This document shows positions 16,301 to 24,188 of a DNA stretch of 37,176 nt, piece by piece. Numbering within the stretch: position 1 is the first letter of the stretch; each line of letters opens with the position of its first letter. A model generated the notes under the pieces. It saw nothing but the letters and a program-made list of their open reading frames with translations. It made no database searches and was not told the DNA's origin. The position numbers were made by a program, and so were the translations under genes. This stretch comes from Paratractidigestivibacter sp003150175 (GTDB lineage Bacteria > Actinomycetota > Coriobacteriia > Coriobacteriales > Atopobiaceae), in NCBI RefSeq assembly GCF_964283195.1, contig NZ_CAXYLH010000016.1; one strand, written 5' to 3'.

Positions 16301-16532
16301 AGTCGACGCGGGTGGCTTACGAGCCGTTCACAAAACCGCAGGCCACAGGTCTTTGTCAACGATAAGCAAAGTGAATAGTCTCAGGTGGCTTGCCCATGAG
16401 TTGGCGTAAGCCTGTTTAGCAAAAGGCTAATCGGACACGACAGGCCGCCCGCATGGCGACGGCGTTTCCCGTGCGGGCACAAACAGCCCTGCGTGCCCTG
16501 TCGCGCGATATCCCAATGCGACGTTCAGAACC

Positions 16533-16715
16533 CTACCCGCCAAGCAGCCACCTCGCGAAATTCAGCACGAGCACGCCCTCCCGGGTATGGGGCTCATGCC
16601 TCGTGCGAGTGATGAGAATCTTCGGGAATGCATCCCCGATGGATAGAATCGGCGCAATCTCCCTCTCGAGCGTCGAATCGGCGCCGATATCGTCGCTCAC
16701 ATACACTTTCCTTCC
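16533..16715 (-). pseudogene. C-terminal fragment of a DUF4143 ATPase
   Basis: About 60 residues, KVYVSDDIGADSTLERE through SIGDAFPKILITRTRH to FARWLLGG and a stop, match the usual end of DUF4143 proteins. The Walker motifs and all upstream sequence are missing. It is a different subfamily from the intact gene at 1205-2458, whose ending reads DSFKKIIIV. Confidence 0.6.
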
Positions 16716-16814
16716 CGGTTTCGAAACTTGGAAGGCAGTATGCGCAAGGATGCGTCGAGGTGCGATCCCAGTCGTACCATGCCAGCAGAGATGTCGAGGC
16801 ACATTCGTTCATGC

Positions 16815-16944
16815 TGCAATGCGGGCATCGGAGATGAAAAACAGCCCGTCGGGTAGTCATGGGCGTGCGGGAGCCCGCATCAGTAACCTGCCTCCTCGGT
16901 TGTCCCTTCTTTGCATGGTCGTCTACATAAAGGAGGAACCAGCC
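16815..16944 (+). promoter_or_regulatory. Orphan duplicate of the yjdF leader RNA
   Basis: This matches 14119-14252: TGCAATGCGGGCA, CGGGTAGTCATGGGCGTG, CGGGAGCCCGCATCAGTAAC, CCTCC, GTTGTCCCTTC, then AAAGGAGGA and ATG 16945. Paired changes such as GTCCGC to GCCCGC keep the apparent stems. The yjdF coding sequence after it is lost beyond the first four codons. Confidence 0.5.
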
Positions 16945-17226
16945 ATGCAGATCAGCATGCTTGCCCTTCTTGGGTCACGGACCGGGGAGGCGAGGGCCTC
17001 CGTCGGGACCGCCCCGAGCAACCGGCATATCCAAGGAATGACAAGGCTCGATCGCTGTGCTGGTCAGGATGCCGAAGCGGGCCGTCCGCCAATCGGAATG
17101 CGGGTCAGGATGCTGCAACGTGATTCCAGCTGCAGGATACGGCTCCTTTGCGGTTGCCGCAAAACCTGCTGGCAACATTCTTACTATCCGAATGATGTAC
17201 GCATCCCTTGGGATCGTTTCGCCTGA
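16945..17226 (+). pseudogene. Remnant frame after the orphan leader
   Basis: The first four codons (MQIS) match yjdF, then similarity stops. The remaining frame has no recognisable domain and atypical composition. It is probably a deletion junction rather than a gene, although a good AAAGGAGG precedes it and a 93-residue peptide could be made. Confidence 0.35.
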
Positions 17227-17368
17227 CCAGGGCCATCTTCAGCGCCTCATCGGCCAGCTCGGCAGGCGCCTCTTCCACGCGTAATAGCCCTGGCGGGTCA
17301 CCTATGCAACCAAAGATACAAAAGGAATCGAATGGCCAGAGAGGATTGCCCTTACCGATGCTCGATTC

Positions 17369-17398
17369 TTGACAGGCAAACTCAAGCCTCGTTAATAT
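17369..17398 (+). promoter_or_regulatory. Promoter of the mef/msr(D)-like operon
   Basis: A consensus TTGACA (17369-17374) and TAATAT (17393-17398) are separated by 18 bp, upstream of the leader peptide. Confidence 0.8.
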
Positions 17399-17438
17399 TA
17401 CATGGTTTGCCAGACCGAATTAACAAAGGAGGGGTGTC

Positions 17439-17474
17439 GTGGTTGGTCTTTTCCGCACGTGGATGAGCGCCTAG
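17439..17474 (+). CDS. Leader peptide MVGLFRTWMSA
   Basis: An 11-residue frame starts at GTG 17439, six bases after a perfect AAAGGAGG, and ends TAG 17472-17474. It lies between a strong promoter and the efflux gene. Streptococcal mef operons are induced by macrolide-dependent ribosome stalling on a short leader peptide that relieves transcription attenuation. This peptide differs in sequence, so the mechanism is inferred from layout. A competing frame from GTG 17434 has poor spacing. Confidence 0.55.
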   Translation: MVGLFRTWMSA

Positions 17475-17476
17475 AA

Positions 17477-17506
17477 AGCGGCGCTGTTGTGGCGTCGCGC
17501 TGTTTT
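17477..17506 (+). terminator. Candidate attenuator hairpin
   Basis: An imperfect GC-rich hairpin (AGCGGCGC ... GCGTCGCGCT) is followed by GTTTTT, just after the leader-peptide stop and before the mef-like start. Confidence 0.4.
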
Positions 17507-17537
17507 TCTGCACGCCATTTCACGATTGGACATAACC

Positions 17538-18824
17538 ATGATATTTGAAACCTCTCGGGGCAGGTCTGTTCTGCTGTGCCATTCATGGCAATTCAAGCTT
17601 TGTTTCGTATGGGGCGGGGAGCTCGTTTCGACATTGACGAGTTCGATTCTCCAAATGGGTCTTATTTGGCATCTCGCCCTCACGACAGGGTCGTCTTCTC
17701 TCCTCTCCTTAGCATCGCTGGCAGGCTTTCTGCCGATTGCTTTGTTCGGAATCCTTGCGGGCGCCGTTGTCGACAGACTGCCTTTGAAACGTGTCCTCAT
17801 CGGCGCCGACCTCTTCATTGCCGCGGTGGGTGCCGCCTTGGCGATTGCCTCGTTGGCCGGCAGCTTACCTGCATGGCTAATTCTCATCGCCCTGTTTCTC
17901 CGTGCAGTTGGTACTTCGTTCTACACGCCAGCCTCCCAATCTCTCACGCCCCATCTCGCCCCGCCAGAGCATCTCGTTCGCCTATCGGGGGTGACTCAGG
18001 CGATTCAGTCCGGCGGATACATTCTTGGCGCCGCGCTTGCAGCAGTGATTTATCCCGTGGCGGGCATTACCGCTATGATTGTCCTCGACGTGCTGGGAGC
18101 GCTTTTCGCTTCTTTAGCCGTCCTCGCCGCACAGATAGACGCAGGGGGCCTCGATGAAGCCGACCGCAGCTTGTCCTTTTCCAATAAGGTTCGAGAGCTC
18201 TTCTCTGAGATTTCGGACGGCTACAAGCTGATTAGGGAGTACAGGGGGCTGTTCGCCCTTCTTTGGTGCGGGTTCGTCTTCGCTTTCGCGTTCTCTCCGC
18301 TCGCGGCATTGTTCCCAATAATGACCTTGGGGCATTTTGGCGGTAGCACGGGGGATGCCGCTTTGGTGGAAATCCTTTTTTCTGCAGGCATGCTGGCTGG
18401 GTCCGGCATTTTGGCGGCCACGGGAGGGTTCCGCAATAGGTCGTTCACCATGGTCGCCGCGATTGCCGGCTTCGGCATTGCCGCAATCGTATCCGGATCG
18501 CTCGGCCCGTCATTGTTCGCTGCTTTCCTGCCGGTGAGCTTTCTTATGGGCGCATGCTCCCCGTTGTACGCGGGAACCCAGACTGCCCTTATGCAGGAGC
18601 AGATACCTCCTGAGTACCTAGGCCGCGTTTTCGGCCTCTACGGAACCATCATGGCGTGGGCCATGCCCATGGGCCTCGCAGCCCCCTCCGTTTTTGCGGA
18701 TCTGCTTGGAGCTCCGTTATGGTTCGTCGGCTCTGGAGCGACCATGGTACTGCTTGCGATGGCTATGCTGCTTGCTCCGAGCGTCCGAAACGCGGGGAAA
18801 AGAGATACCGGGCAGATTCAATAG
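17538..18824 (+). CDS. mef: Mef-type macrolide efflux MFS transporter
   Basis: This 428-residue MFS membrane protein matches Mef(A)/Mef(E) along its length. Shared features are the N-terminal helix WGGELVSTLTSSILQM, GFLPIALFG, the loop VDRLPLKRVLIGADL, RAVGTSFYTPA and PEYLGRVFGLYGTIM-AMPMGL near the end. It would export 14- and 15-membered macrolides by proton antiport. ATG 17538 fits the family start best, although its ribosome-binding site is weak; the frame opens further left at TTG 17487. Its leader peptide lies upstream and the msr(D)-like gene follows, the classic mef-msr(D) order. It is more divergent and GC-rich than the streptococcal version. Confidence 0.85.
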   Translation: MIFETSRGRSVLLCHSWQFKLCFVWGGELVSTLTSSILQMGLIWHLALTTGSSSLLSLASLAGFLPIALFGILAGAVVDRLPLKRVLIGADLFIAAVGAALAIASLAGSLPAWLILIALFLRAVGTSFYTPASQSLTPHLAPPEHLVRLSGVTQAIQSGGYILGAALAAVIYPVAGITAMIVLDVLGALFASLAVLAAQIDAGGLDEADRSLSFSNKVRELFSEISDGYKLIREYRGLFALLWCGFVFAFAFSPLAALFPIMTLGHFGGSTGDAALVEILFSAGMLAGSGILAATGGFRNRSFTMVAAIAGFGIAAIVSGSLGPSLFAAFLPVSFLMGACSPLYAGTQTALMQEQIPPEYLGRVFGLYGTIMAWAMPMGLAAPSVFADLLGAPLWFVGSGATMVLLAMAMLLAPSVRNAGKRDTGQIQ

Positions 18825-19085
18825 CCCAAGTATTCGAAAAAAAGAGGCAGCAGCCATCGGTTCAAGCGTCAGCCTTCAAGCCCTTGCGACGACGAGGTAT
18901 TGCACCGACATTCCGCATCGCGCTCCTTATTCGTCGCCAACTATCATTTTCGGATTTGCCGGCTTGCGCAAGGTCAAAACGCTCGCGCCGGCAATTGGGC
19001 AAAGGCGAAAAATCGACGTGAGCAATCTTTTTTGGCATGGCTGCGCTTCCAGTAAAACGCTAATACACAAAAGGCGGTTCAACCT

Positions 19086-20555
19086 ATGGAACTCATAGTC
19101 AAAGCTAAAGACATCTTTTTGGAATATGCCGGCCGCGATATCCTAGATATCGAAGAGTTGGAAATCTACTCCTACGATCGCATCGGCTTGGTGGGAGACA
19201 ATGGCGCAGGCAAAACCAGCCTGCTTAAAATTCTGAGCGGCAATCTTACCATTGCGGACGCCGACGTCAGGCGCTTCGGCAGCATTGCCCTCATCGGCCA
19301 ACTCGATGAACTCGACCTTGATGCGGCTCAGGACAGTGGTGAGATGCTCTCCCGTCTCAACGTCGCCGGAGTGGCGCAGGAGACGATGAGCGGCGGGGAG
19401 GAAACACGCGCCAAGATTGCCTCTGCACTCTCCCAGCATGCAAGCGCGATCTTCGCCGACGAGCCTACGAGCCACCTCGACCAAGACGGCATCCGCCTTC
19501 TCGTCGGACAACTCAAGGCATTTGATGGGGCTCTGCTCATCGTGAGCCATGACCGTCATTTTCTCGACCAGGTGGTAGACAAGATCTGGGAGCTCAAAGA
19601 CGGCGGTATTTCCGAATTCTGGGGTGACTACTCCGACTATCTGCGACAGAAAGAAGAAGAGCGCAAAGCTCAGGCGACTCGATACGAAGAGGCGATGCGC
19701 GAGCGCGATCGCCTCGAAGCCGCCATCGAAAAACAACGGAAAAAAGCACGGCAGGTCGACGCCAAGCGGAAGGCTGCGAAAAAAAGCAACGAGTATGCAG
19801 GTCGATTGGGGCATCAGAAAGCAACCGGCACCAAACAGAAGAGGATGTACCAGGCGGCTAAGGACATGGAGAAGCGCCTCGAAGCGCTCGAAGGGATTGA
19901 GGCCCCAGATAGCATTCGCGCCGTGCGGTTCCGCCAGAGCAAGGCCCTGGAACTGCATAGTAAATTTCCCATCTCGGCAGACGATTTCAGCTTGAGCTTC
20001 GGCAACTGCATGCTCTATGACCACGCGAAATTCGAGATACCGCTCGGTGCCAAAGTGGCCATCACCGGTGGCAACGGTACAGGAAAGACCAGCCTGCTGA
20101 AGGCAATCGCTCGACGCGCCGACGGTATCAACATCTCTCCCAAGGCAGAGATCGGTTACTTCGAGCAAACAGGCTACAAGTTCGACGCCCGTCAGTCTGC
20201 GATCTCGTTCATGCAGGATGGTTGCGAGTACAGCATGACCGAAATTCGAGGCATCCTCGCCTCTATGGGAATCGGACCGCGCGACCTGACAAAGGACGTT
20301 GGCGTTCTCTCGGGAGGCGAAGTCATCAAGCTGCTACTCGCGAAGATGCTGCTGGGCAGATACAACATCTTGCTCATGGACGAGCCTGGAAATTACCTGG
20401 ACATCAAGAGCGCCGAAGCCCTCGAGCAGATGATGAGCGCCTATGCCGGAACGATAGTGTTCGTCTCCCACGATAAGAGGCTGGTCGAGAACGTCGCAGA
20501 CATTGTCTACGAAATAAAGGACACCAAGCTAGTCAAAATCTTTCAGCGCGAATAG
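19086..20555 (+). CDS. msrD: Msr(D)-like ABC-F ribosomal protection protein
   Basis: This 489-residue protein (Msr(D) has 487) has two ATPase domains and no membrane segment, as in ABC-F proteins that dislodge macrolides from the ribosome. Domain 1 has Walker A GDNGAGKT at 37-44, signature MSGGE at 101-105 and Walker B FADEP at 123-127. A charged coiled linker at about 185-270 (RQKEEERKAQATRYEE...) follows. Domain 2 has GGNGTGKTS, LSGGEVIKLLLAKML and LLMDEPGNYLDI. MELIVKAKDI and YSDYLRQKEEERK are close to Msr(D). The start ATG is preceded by AAAGGCGG. The 261-bp gap to the mef-like gene shows no clear gene; it is longer than in streptococci and could hide a second leader. Confidence 0.9.
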   Translation: MELIVKAKDIFLEYAGRDILDIEELEIYSYDRIGLVGDNGAGKTSLLKILSGNLTIADADVRRFGSIALIGQLDELDLDAAQDSGEMLSRLNVAGVAQETMSGGEETRAKIASALSQHASAIFADEPTSHLDQDGIRLLVGQLKAFDGALLIVSHDRHFLDQVVDKIWELKDGGISEFWGDYSDYLRQKEEERKAQATRYEEAMRERDRLEAAIEKQRKKARQVDAKRKAAKKSNEYAGRLGHQKATGTKQKRMYQAAKDMEKRLEALEGIEAPDSIRAVRFRQSKALELHSKFPISADDFSLSFGNCMLYDHAKFEIPLGAKVAITGGNGTGKTSLLKAIARRADGINISPKAEIGYFEQTGYKFDARQSAISFMQDGCEYSMTEIRGILASMGIGPRDLTKDVGVLSGGEVIKLLLAKMLLGRYNILLMDEPGNYLDIKSAEALEQMMSAYAGTIVFVSHDKRLVENVADIVYEIKDTKLVKIFQRE

Positions 20556-20592
20556 CCCTAAATGAGCAAGAAATAATCCCCGAACGGAGACA

Positions 20593-20773
20593 AGGGAGTA
20601 AAACGGCAAAGAAAGAGCCTCCGTCCCAACGCAGGGAACGGAGGCTCTTTAATCGCTTTTACTCATCTCCGTCGCTGGTGGCTTTGTCATGACTCTCGTA
20701 CGAAACGAAACTCAGCGGCACAGTGCGGCACTCAAAATCGCAGGTCAGAACCCTATCGGCCTACTCCCACTCG
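20593..20773. repeat. guaA 3'-end/downstream repeat, copy D (at guaA)
   Basis: This is the copy attached to the real guaA. Its core TACTCCCACTCG overlaps the last codons and stop. The same 180-bp unit recurs at 15841 and 10957, so an integrating element carries this segment and re-supplies the end of guaA. Confidence 0.8.
20610..20651 (-). terminator. Terminator of guaA
   Basis: AGAGCCTCCGT 20614-20624 pairs with ACGGAGGCTCT 20638-20648. On the minus strand TTTCTTT follows. It is probably bidirectional, also stopping the msr(D)-like transcript. Confidence 0.85.
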
Positions 20774-22362
20774 ATCGTCGCGGGCGGCTTGGACGTGATG
20801 TCATAGCACACGCGGTTTGCACCGGGGACCTCGGCGACAATGCGGCCGGAGATGCGGGCGAGCACGTCGTAGGGGATCTTTGCCCAGTCGGCGGTCATGG
20901 CGTCGGAGCTCTCGACCGCGCGTAGGATGATCGGGCGCTGGTAGGTGCGCTCGTCGCCCATAACTCCCACGGACTTGATGTCGGGCAGCACGGCGAAGTA
21001 CTGCCAGCACGAGTGCTCGGAGTTCCTCTCGCCGGTCTTCTCGAAGAGGCGCTGGTTGTAGGCGTCGAGCTCCTCGCGCACGATGGCGTCGGCGTTCTTC
21101 AGGATCTCGAGCTTCTCTTTGTCCACCGCGCCGATGATGCGGATGGCCAGGCCCGGGCCCGGGAACGGCTGGCGGTACACGATGTGCGCGGGCAGGCCGA
21201 GCGCGAGGCCGAGCTCGCGGACCTCGTCCTTAAAAAAGTGGTCGAGCGGCTCGATGAGGTCGAAGCTCACGCCCTCGGGGAACGGGATCAGGTTGTGGTG
21301 GCTCTTGATGGTGCTCGCCTTGCCGCCCGTCTTGCGCGCGCCGGACTCGATGATGTCGGGGTAGATGGTGCCCTGGGCGAGGTACTTGACGGGCTTGCCG
21401 TCGGTCTCGAGCTGCTGGGCGACCGCGAAGAACTCCTTCCAGAACTGCGTGCCGATGATGCGGCGCTTCTGCTCCGGCTCGGTCACGCCGGCCAGGAGCT
21501 CAGCGTAGCGGTCCTCGGCGTGGACGTGGATGAAGTCGACGTCGAACTGCTTGGTGAAGACCTCCTCGACCTGCTCGGGCTCGTTTTTGCGCAGCAGGCC
21601 GTGGTTGATGAAGACGCAGGTCATCTGCTTGCCGATGGCGCGGGCGCCGAGCGCGGCCACGACGGAGGAGTCGACGCCGCCGGAAAGCGCGAGGATCACG
21701 CGGTTGTCGCCGACCTTCTCGCGGAACTGCTGGGTCATGGTCTCGACGAGGTTGTCCATGGACCAGTTCTTCTCGAGCTTGCAGATATCAAAGAGGAAGT
21801 TCGAGAGGATCTGCTGGCCATACTCGGTGTGCTTGACCTCGGGATGGAACTGGGTGGTGTAGATCTTGCGCTCGGGGTTCTCCATCGCGGCGACGGGGCA
21901 GACCTTGGTGCGCGCGGTCACCTTGAAGCCCTCGGGCACGTCGCAGACGGCGTCGAAGTGGCTCATCCACACGGTCTGCTTCATCGGCGTGTTGTTGAAC
22001 AGCGCGCTGCCGGCCTCGCGCTCGAGCTCGGCGTGGCCGTACTCGCCGACCTCGGGATGGAAGACCTTGCCGCCCAGCGTGACAGCCGTGATCTGGTGGC
22101 CGTAGCAGAAGCCGAGCACGGGGACGCCCAGCTCGTAGATGCCGGGGTCGACGCGCGGGGCCTCGGGGTCGTTGACGGAGGCGGGGCCGCCCGAGAGGAT
22201 GAGCGCCGCCGGCTTCATGGCCGCGAGCTCGTCGGCGGGAATGTCGCACGGGACGATCTCCGAGTAGACGTTGAGGTCGCGCACGCGGCGCGCGATCAGC
22301 TGCCCGTACTGGGCGCCAAAGTCGAGAACGGCGACGAACTGCTTGGGCTGTGCCTCGGTCAT
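20761..22362 (-). CDS. guaA: GMP synthase (glutamine-hydrolysing)
   Basis: This 533-residue enzyme makes GMP from XMP, ATP and glutamine in the cytoplasm. The N-terminal class I amidotransferase domain has GFCYGHQ with catalytic Cys86, and His172/Glu174 in FHPEV. The PP-loop LSGGVDSS lies at about 225-232. The C-terminal dimerisation domain ends TIEWE. The start is ATG, with GGAGGAACC upstream. The final codons are the attachment core used by the islands to the left, and the reading frame is intact there. Confidence 0.98.
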   Translation of the reverse strand: MTEAQPKQFVAVLDFGAQYGQLIARRVRDLNVYSEIVPCDIPADELAAMKPAALILSGGPASVNDPEAPRVDPGIYELGVPVLGFCYGHQITAVTLGGKVFHPEVGEYGHAELEREAGSALFNNTPMKQTVWMSHFDAVCDVPEGFKVTARTKVCPVAAMENPERKIYTTQFHPEVKHTEYGQQILSNFLFDICKLEKNWSMDNLVETMTQQFREKVGDNRVILALSGGVDSSVVAALGARAIGKQMTCVFINHGLLRKNEPEQVEEVFTKQFDVDFIHVHAEDRYAELLAGVTEPEQKRRIIGTQFWKEFFAVAQQLETDGKPVKYLAQGTIYPDIIESGARKTGGKASTIKSHHNLIPFPEGVSFDLIEPLDHFFKDEVRELGLALGLPAHIVYRQPFPGPGLAIRIIGAVDKEKLEILKNADAIVREELDAYNQRLFEKTGERNSEHSCWQYFAVLPDIKSVGVMGDERTYQRPIILRAVESSDAMTADWAKIPYDVLARISGRIVAEVPGANRVCYDITSKPPATIEWE

Positions 22363-22579
22363 GGTTCCTCCGGTCTTCTCCGCAGGGGCGGGTGGACGTG
22401 ATCTACATGTAAGCGTTAAGCATTCACAGCATAATACGTTAAGGGACGTTGGACATTTTTGGTCGATAGCTGCTTTTTTCGTCTCCTACACGCAGCGAAC
22501 ACGCCCCTTACGTATTATTTAGCGCGTCTGTAACTCCGCGGTGGCAGCTGGCACCGCTCATTCCACGAAAGGATCTGTC
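22363..22579. promoter_or_regulatory. Divergent promoter region of guaA and the LCP gene
   Basis: Candidate -10 boxes are TATTAT on the minus strand (22431-22436) for guaA and TATTAT on the plus strand (22513-22518) for the LCP gene. No good -35 boxes are seen, and I do not recognise a purine riboswitch. Confidence 0.35.
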
Positions 22580-24148
22580 TTGGCTGACCACAGATCCCAG
22601 GGGTTCCAATCCGGTGCCCAGAGCCGTCACGCCTACGAAGAGAAGGTCTCGCGCGGCGCGGGGCACGGCGCGGGCCGCGGCAAAGCCGAGCCCGGCTCCT
22701 CTTACGTCCCTTCCCGCTCCGCCGGGGCCGAGGCCTACACGCGCAAACGCAAGAACCGCAAAAGGAAGATCGTCGTCCGCGGCGTGCTCATCAGCCTGCT
22801 GTGCGTGCTGCTCGCCGGCGGCGGCGCGCTCGCCATGTACATCGGCGGGATCAACAACCAGCTCACGAGCGGCCTGGACAAGAACACCAAGGAGCTCCTG
22901 GCCGACAGCGTCCAGTACGACGACCCGTTCTACATGCTGCTGCTCGGCGTCGACAAGTCGCAGGAGCGCATGGAGTCCTCCGAGTACGGCGCCGACGAGT
23001 CCAACTACCGCGCCGACTCCATCATCCTCGCACGCATCGACCCCAAGGGCCAGCAGGTCACGCTCGTGTCTCTCCACCGCGACACGATGACCGACATGTC
23101 CGACATGGGCGCGGGCACCCAGAAGCTCAACGCGGCCTACTCGCTCGGCGGCCCATCCTACATGATCAAGTGCGTCGAGAAGCTCTGCGGCGTCGACATC
23201 TCGCACTACGCCGAGGTCGACTTCGAGCAGTTCGCGGGCATCGTGGACACCATCGGCGGCATCACCGTCGATTTGCCGATCGACATCAAGGACGACTACT
23301 CCGGCGCCGACCTGACCGCCGGCGAGCACACCCTGAACGGCGACGAGGCGCTCGCCCTCGCGCGCAGCCGCCACGCCTACGACGACTACGGCGACGGCGA
23401 CGTCTTCCGCGCGGCCAACCAGCGCATGGTCATCGCCGCCATCGTAAAGAAGGTCCTCACGCTGGACATCGCCACCATGACCAACGCGGTCTCGCAGCTC
23501 GCGGGCGGCGTGACCACTGACGTCAACATATCTGACATCCTCGGCCTCGCGGTGCAGTTCAAGGACCTCGACGTCGAGCACAACGTGTATTCCGGTATGG
23601 AGCCCACGAGCGGCTACTACACCAACAACACCTGGTACGAGAAGATCGACGAGGCCGCCTGGCAAAAGATGATGGACCGCGTGAAGGAGGGCAAGCCACC
23701 CCTGGACAGCGAGTCCGAGGACCAGACCTCGGGCCTCATCGGCACGATGGCGGGCGCCGACGCGCTGACCTCGTCGGGCGACGGCTCCGGCACGGGGACG
23801 GCGGACACCGTCTCCGCGGGCAACGGCTCCGGCGACGGCAACGGCAGCCTCGGCGTCGAGCCCGCGTACACCGGCTCCGTCGACGTGGTCAACTCCAGCG
23901 GCGTCAGCGGCGCCGCGTCGCGCGCGAGCGAGAAGCTCGGCAGCGCCGGTTTCTCGTGCAACGAGTCCGTTTACAGCAGCAACGAGACCGTGACGAAGGT
24001 CTACTACAACGGCGACGCGGCGAAGGCCAAGGCCGCCGGCGTGGCAAAGACGCTCGGGGTCTCGGAGTCGAACGTCAGCGAGAACACCGGCGCCTGGACC
24101 ACGAACTACGACGTCATCGTCGTGCTCTGCTCCGATCACGCGCAGTAA
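22580..24148 (+). CDS. LytR-CpsA-Psr (LCP) family cell-wall ligase
   Basis: This protein of about 522 residues would attach glycopolymers to peptidoglycan on the outer face of the membrane. From TTG 22580 (preceded by GAAAGGATC) there is a basic cytoplasmic tail, one membrane helix (VVRGVLISLLCVLLAGG), then the LCP domain: FYMLLLGVDKS, YRADSIILARIDP, VSLHRDT, LNAAYSLGG and LARSRHAYDDYGDGDVFRAANQ, which hold the catalytic Arg/Asp residues. After a Gly/Ser-rich linker comes a LytR_C domain (VDVVNSSGVSGAASRASEKL). The open frame extends to GTG 22541 without a ribosome-binding site, so I prefer TTG. Confidence 0.9.
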   Translation: MADHRSQGFQSGAQSRHAYEEKVSRGAGHGAGRGKAEPGSSYVPSRSAGAEAYTRKRKNRKRKIVVRGVLISLLCVLLAGGGALAMYIGGINNQLTSGLDKNTKELLADSVQYDDPFYMLLLGVDKSQERMESSEYGADESNYRADSIILARIDPKGQQVTLVSLHRDTMTDMSDMGAGTQKLNAAYSLGGPSYMIKCVEKLCGVDISHYAEVDFEQFAGIVDTIGGITVDLPIDIKDDYSGADLTAGEHTLNGDEALALARSRHAYDDYGDGDVFRAANQRMVIAAIVKKVLTLDIATMTNAVSQLAGGVTTDVNISDILGLAVQFKDLDVEHNVYSGMEPTSGYYTNNTWYEKIDEAAWQKMMDRVKEGKPPLDSESEDQTSGLIGTMAGADALTSSGDGSGTGTADTVSAGNGSGDGNGSLGVEPAYTGSVDVVNSSGVSGAASRASEKLGSAGFSCNESVYSSNETVTKVYYNGDAAKAKAAGVAKTLGVSESNVSENTGAWTTNYDVIVVLCSDHAQ

Positions 24149-24188
24149 GCCCTTCGGGTAACGCCCTGATGTTTGAGAAGGGCTTGGA

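Larger units (their letters stand above)
16009..20773. mobile_element. Island E3, macrolide-resistance island next to guaA
   Basis: The element lies between core copies C and D, D being the 3' end of guaA itself. Its left end has a diverged arm module. Contents are a DUF4143 remnant, an orphan yjdF-type leader and a mef/msr(D)-like operon. No integrase is visible. A degenerate match to the guaA-downstream repeat near 16382-16410 (AGGTGGCTTGCC...) hints at an earlier nested insertion. Confidence 0.55.

Noticed and set aside
17487..17537. Upstream TTG as start of the Mef-like protein
   Set aside because: It would add 17 residues absent from Mef proteins and run into the attenuator region.
21013..22401. 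462-codon plus-strand frame opposite guaA
   Set aside because: Antisense shadow of an intact, fully recognisable guaA.
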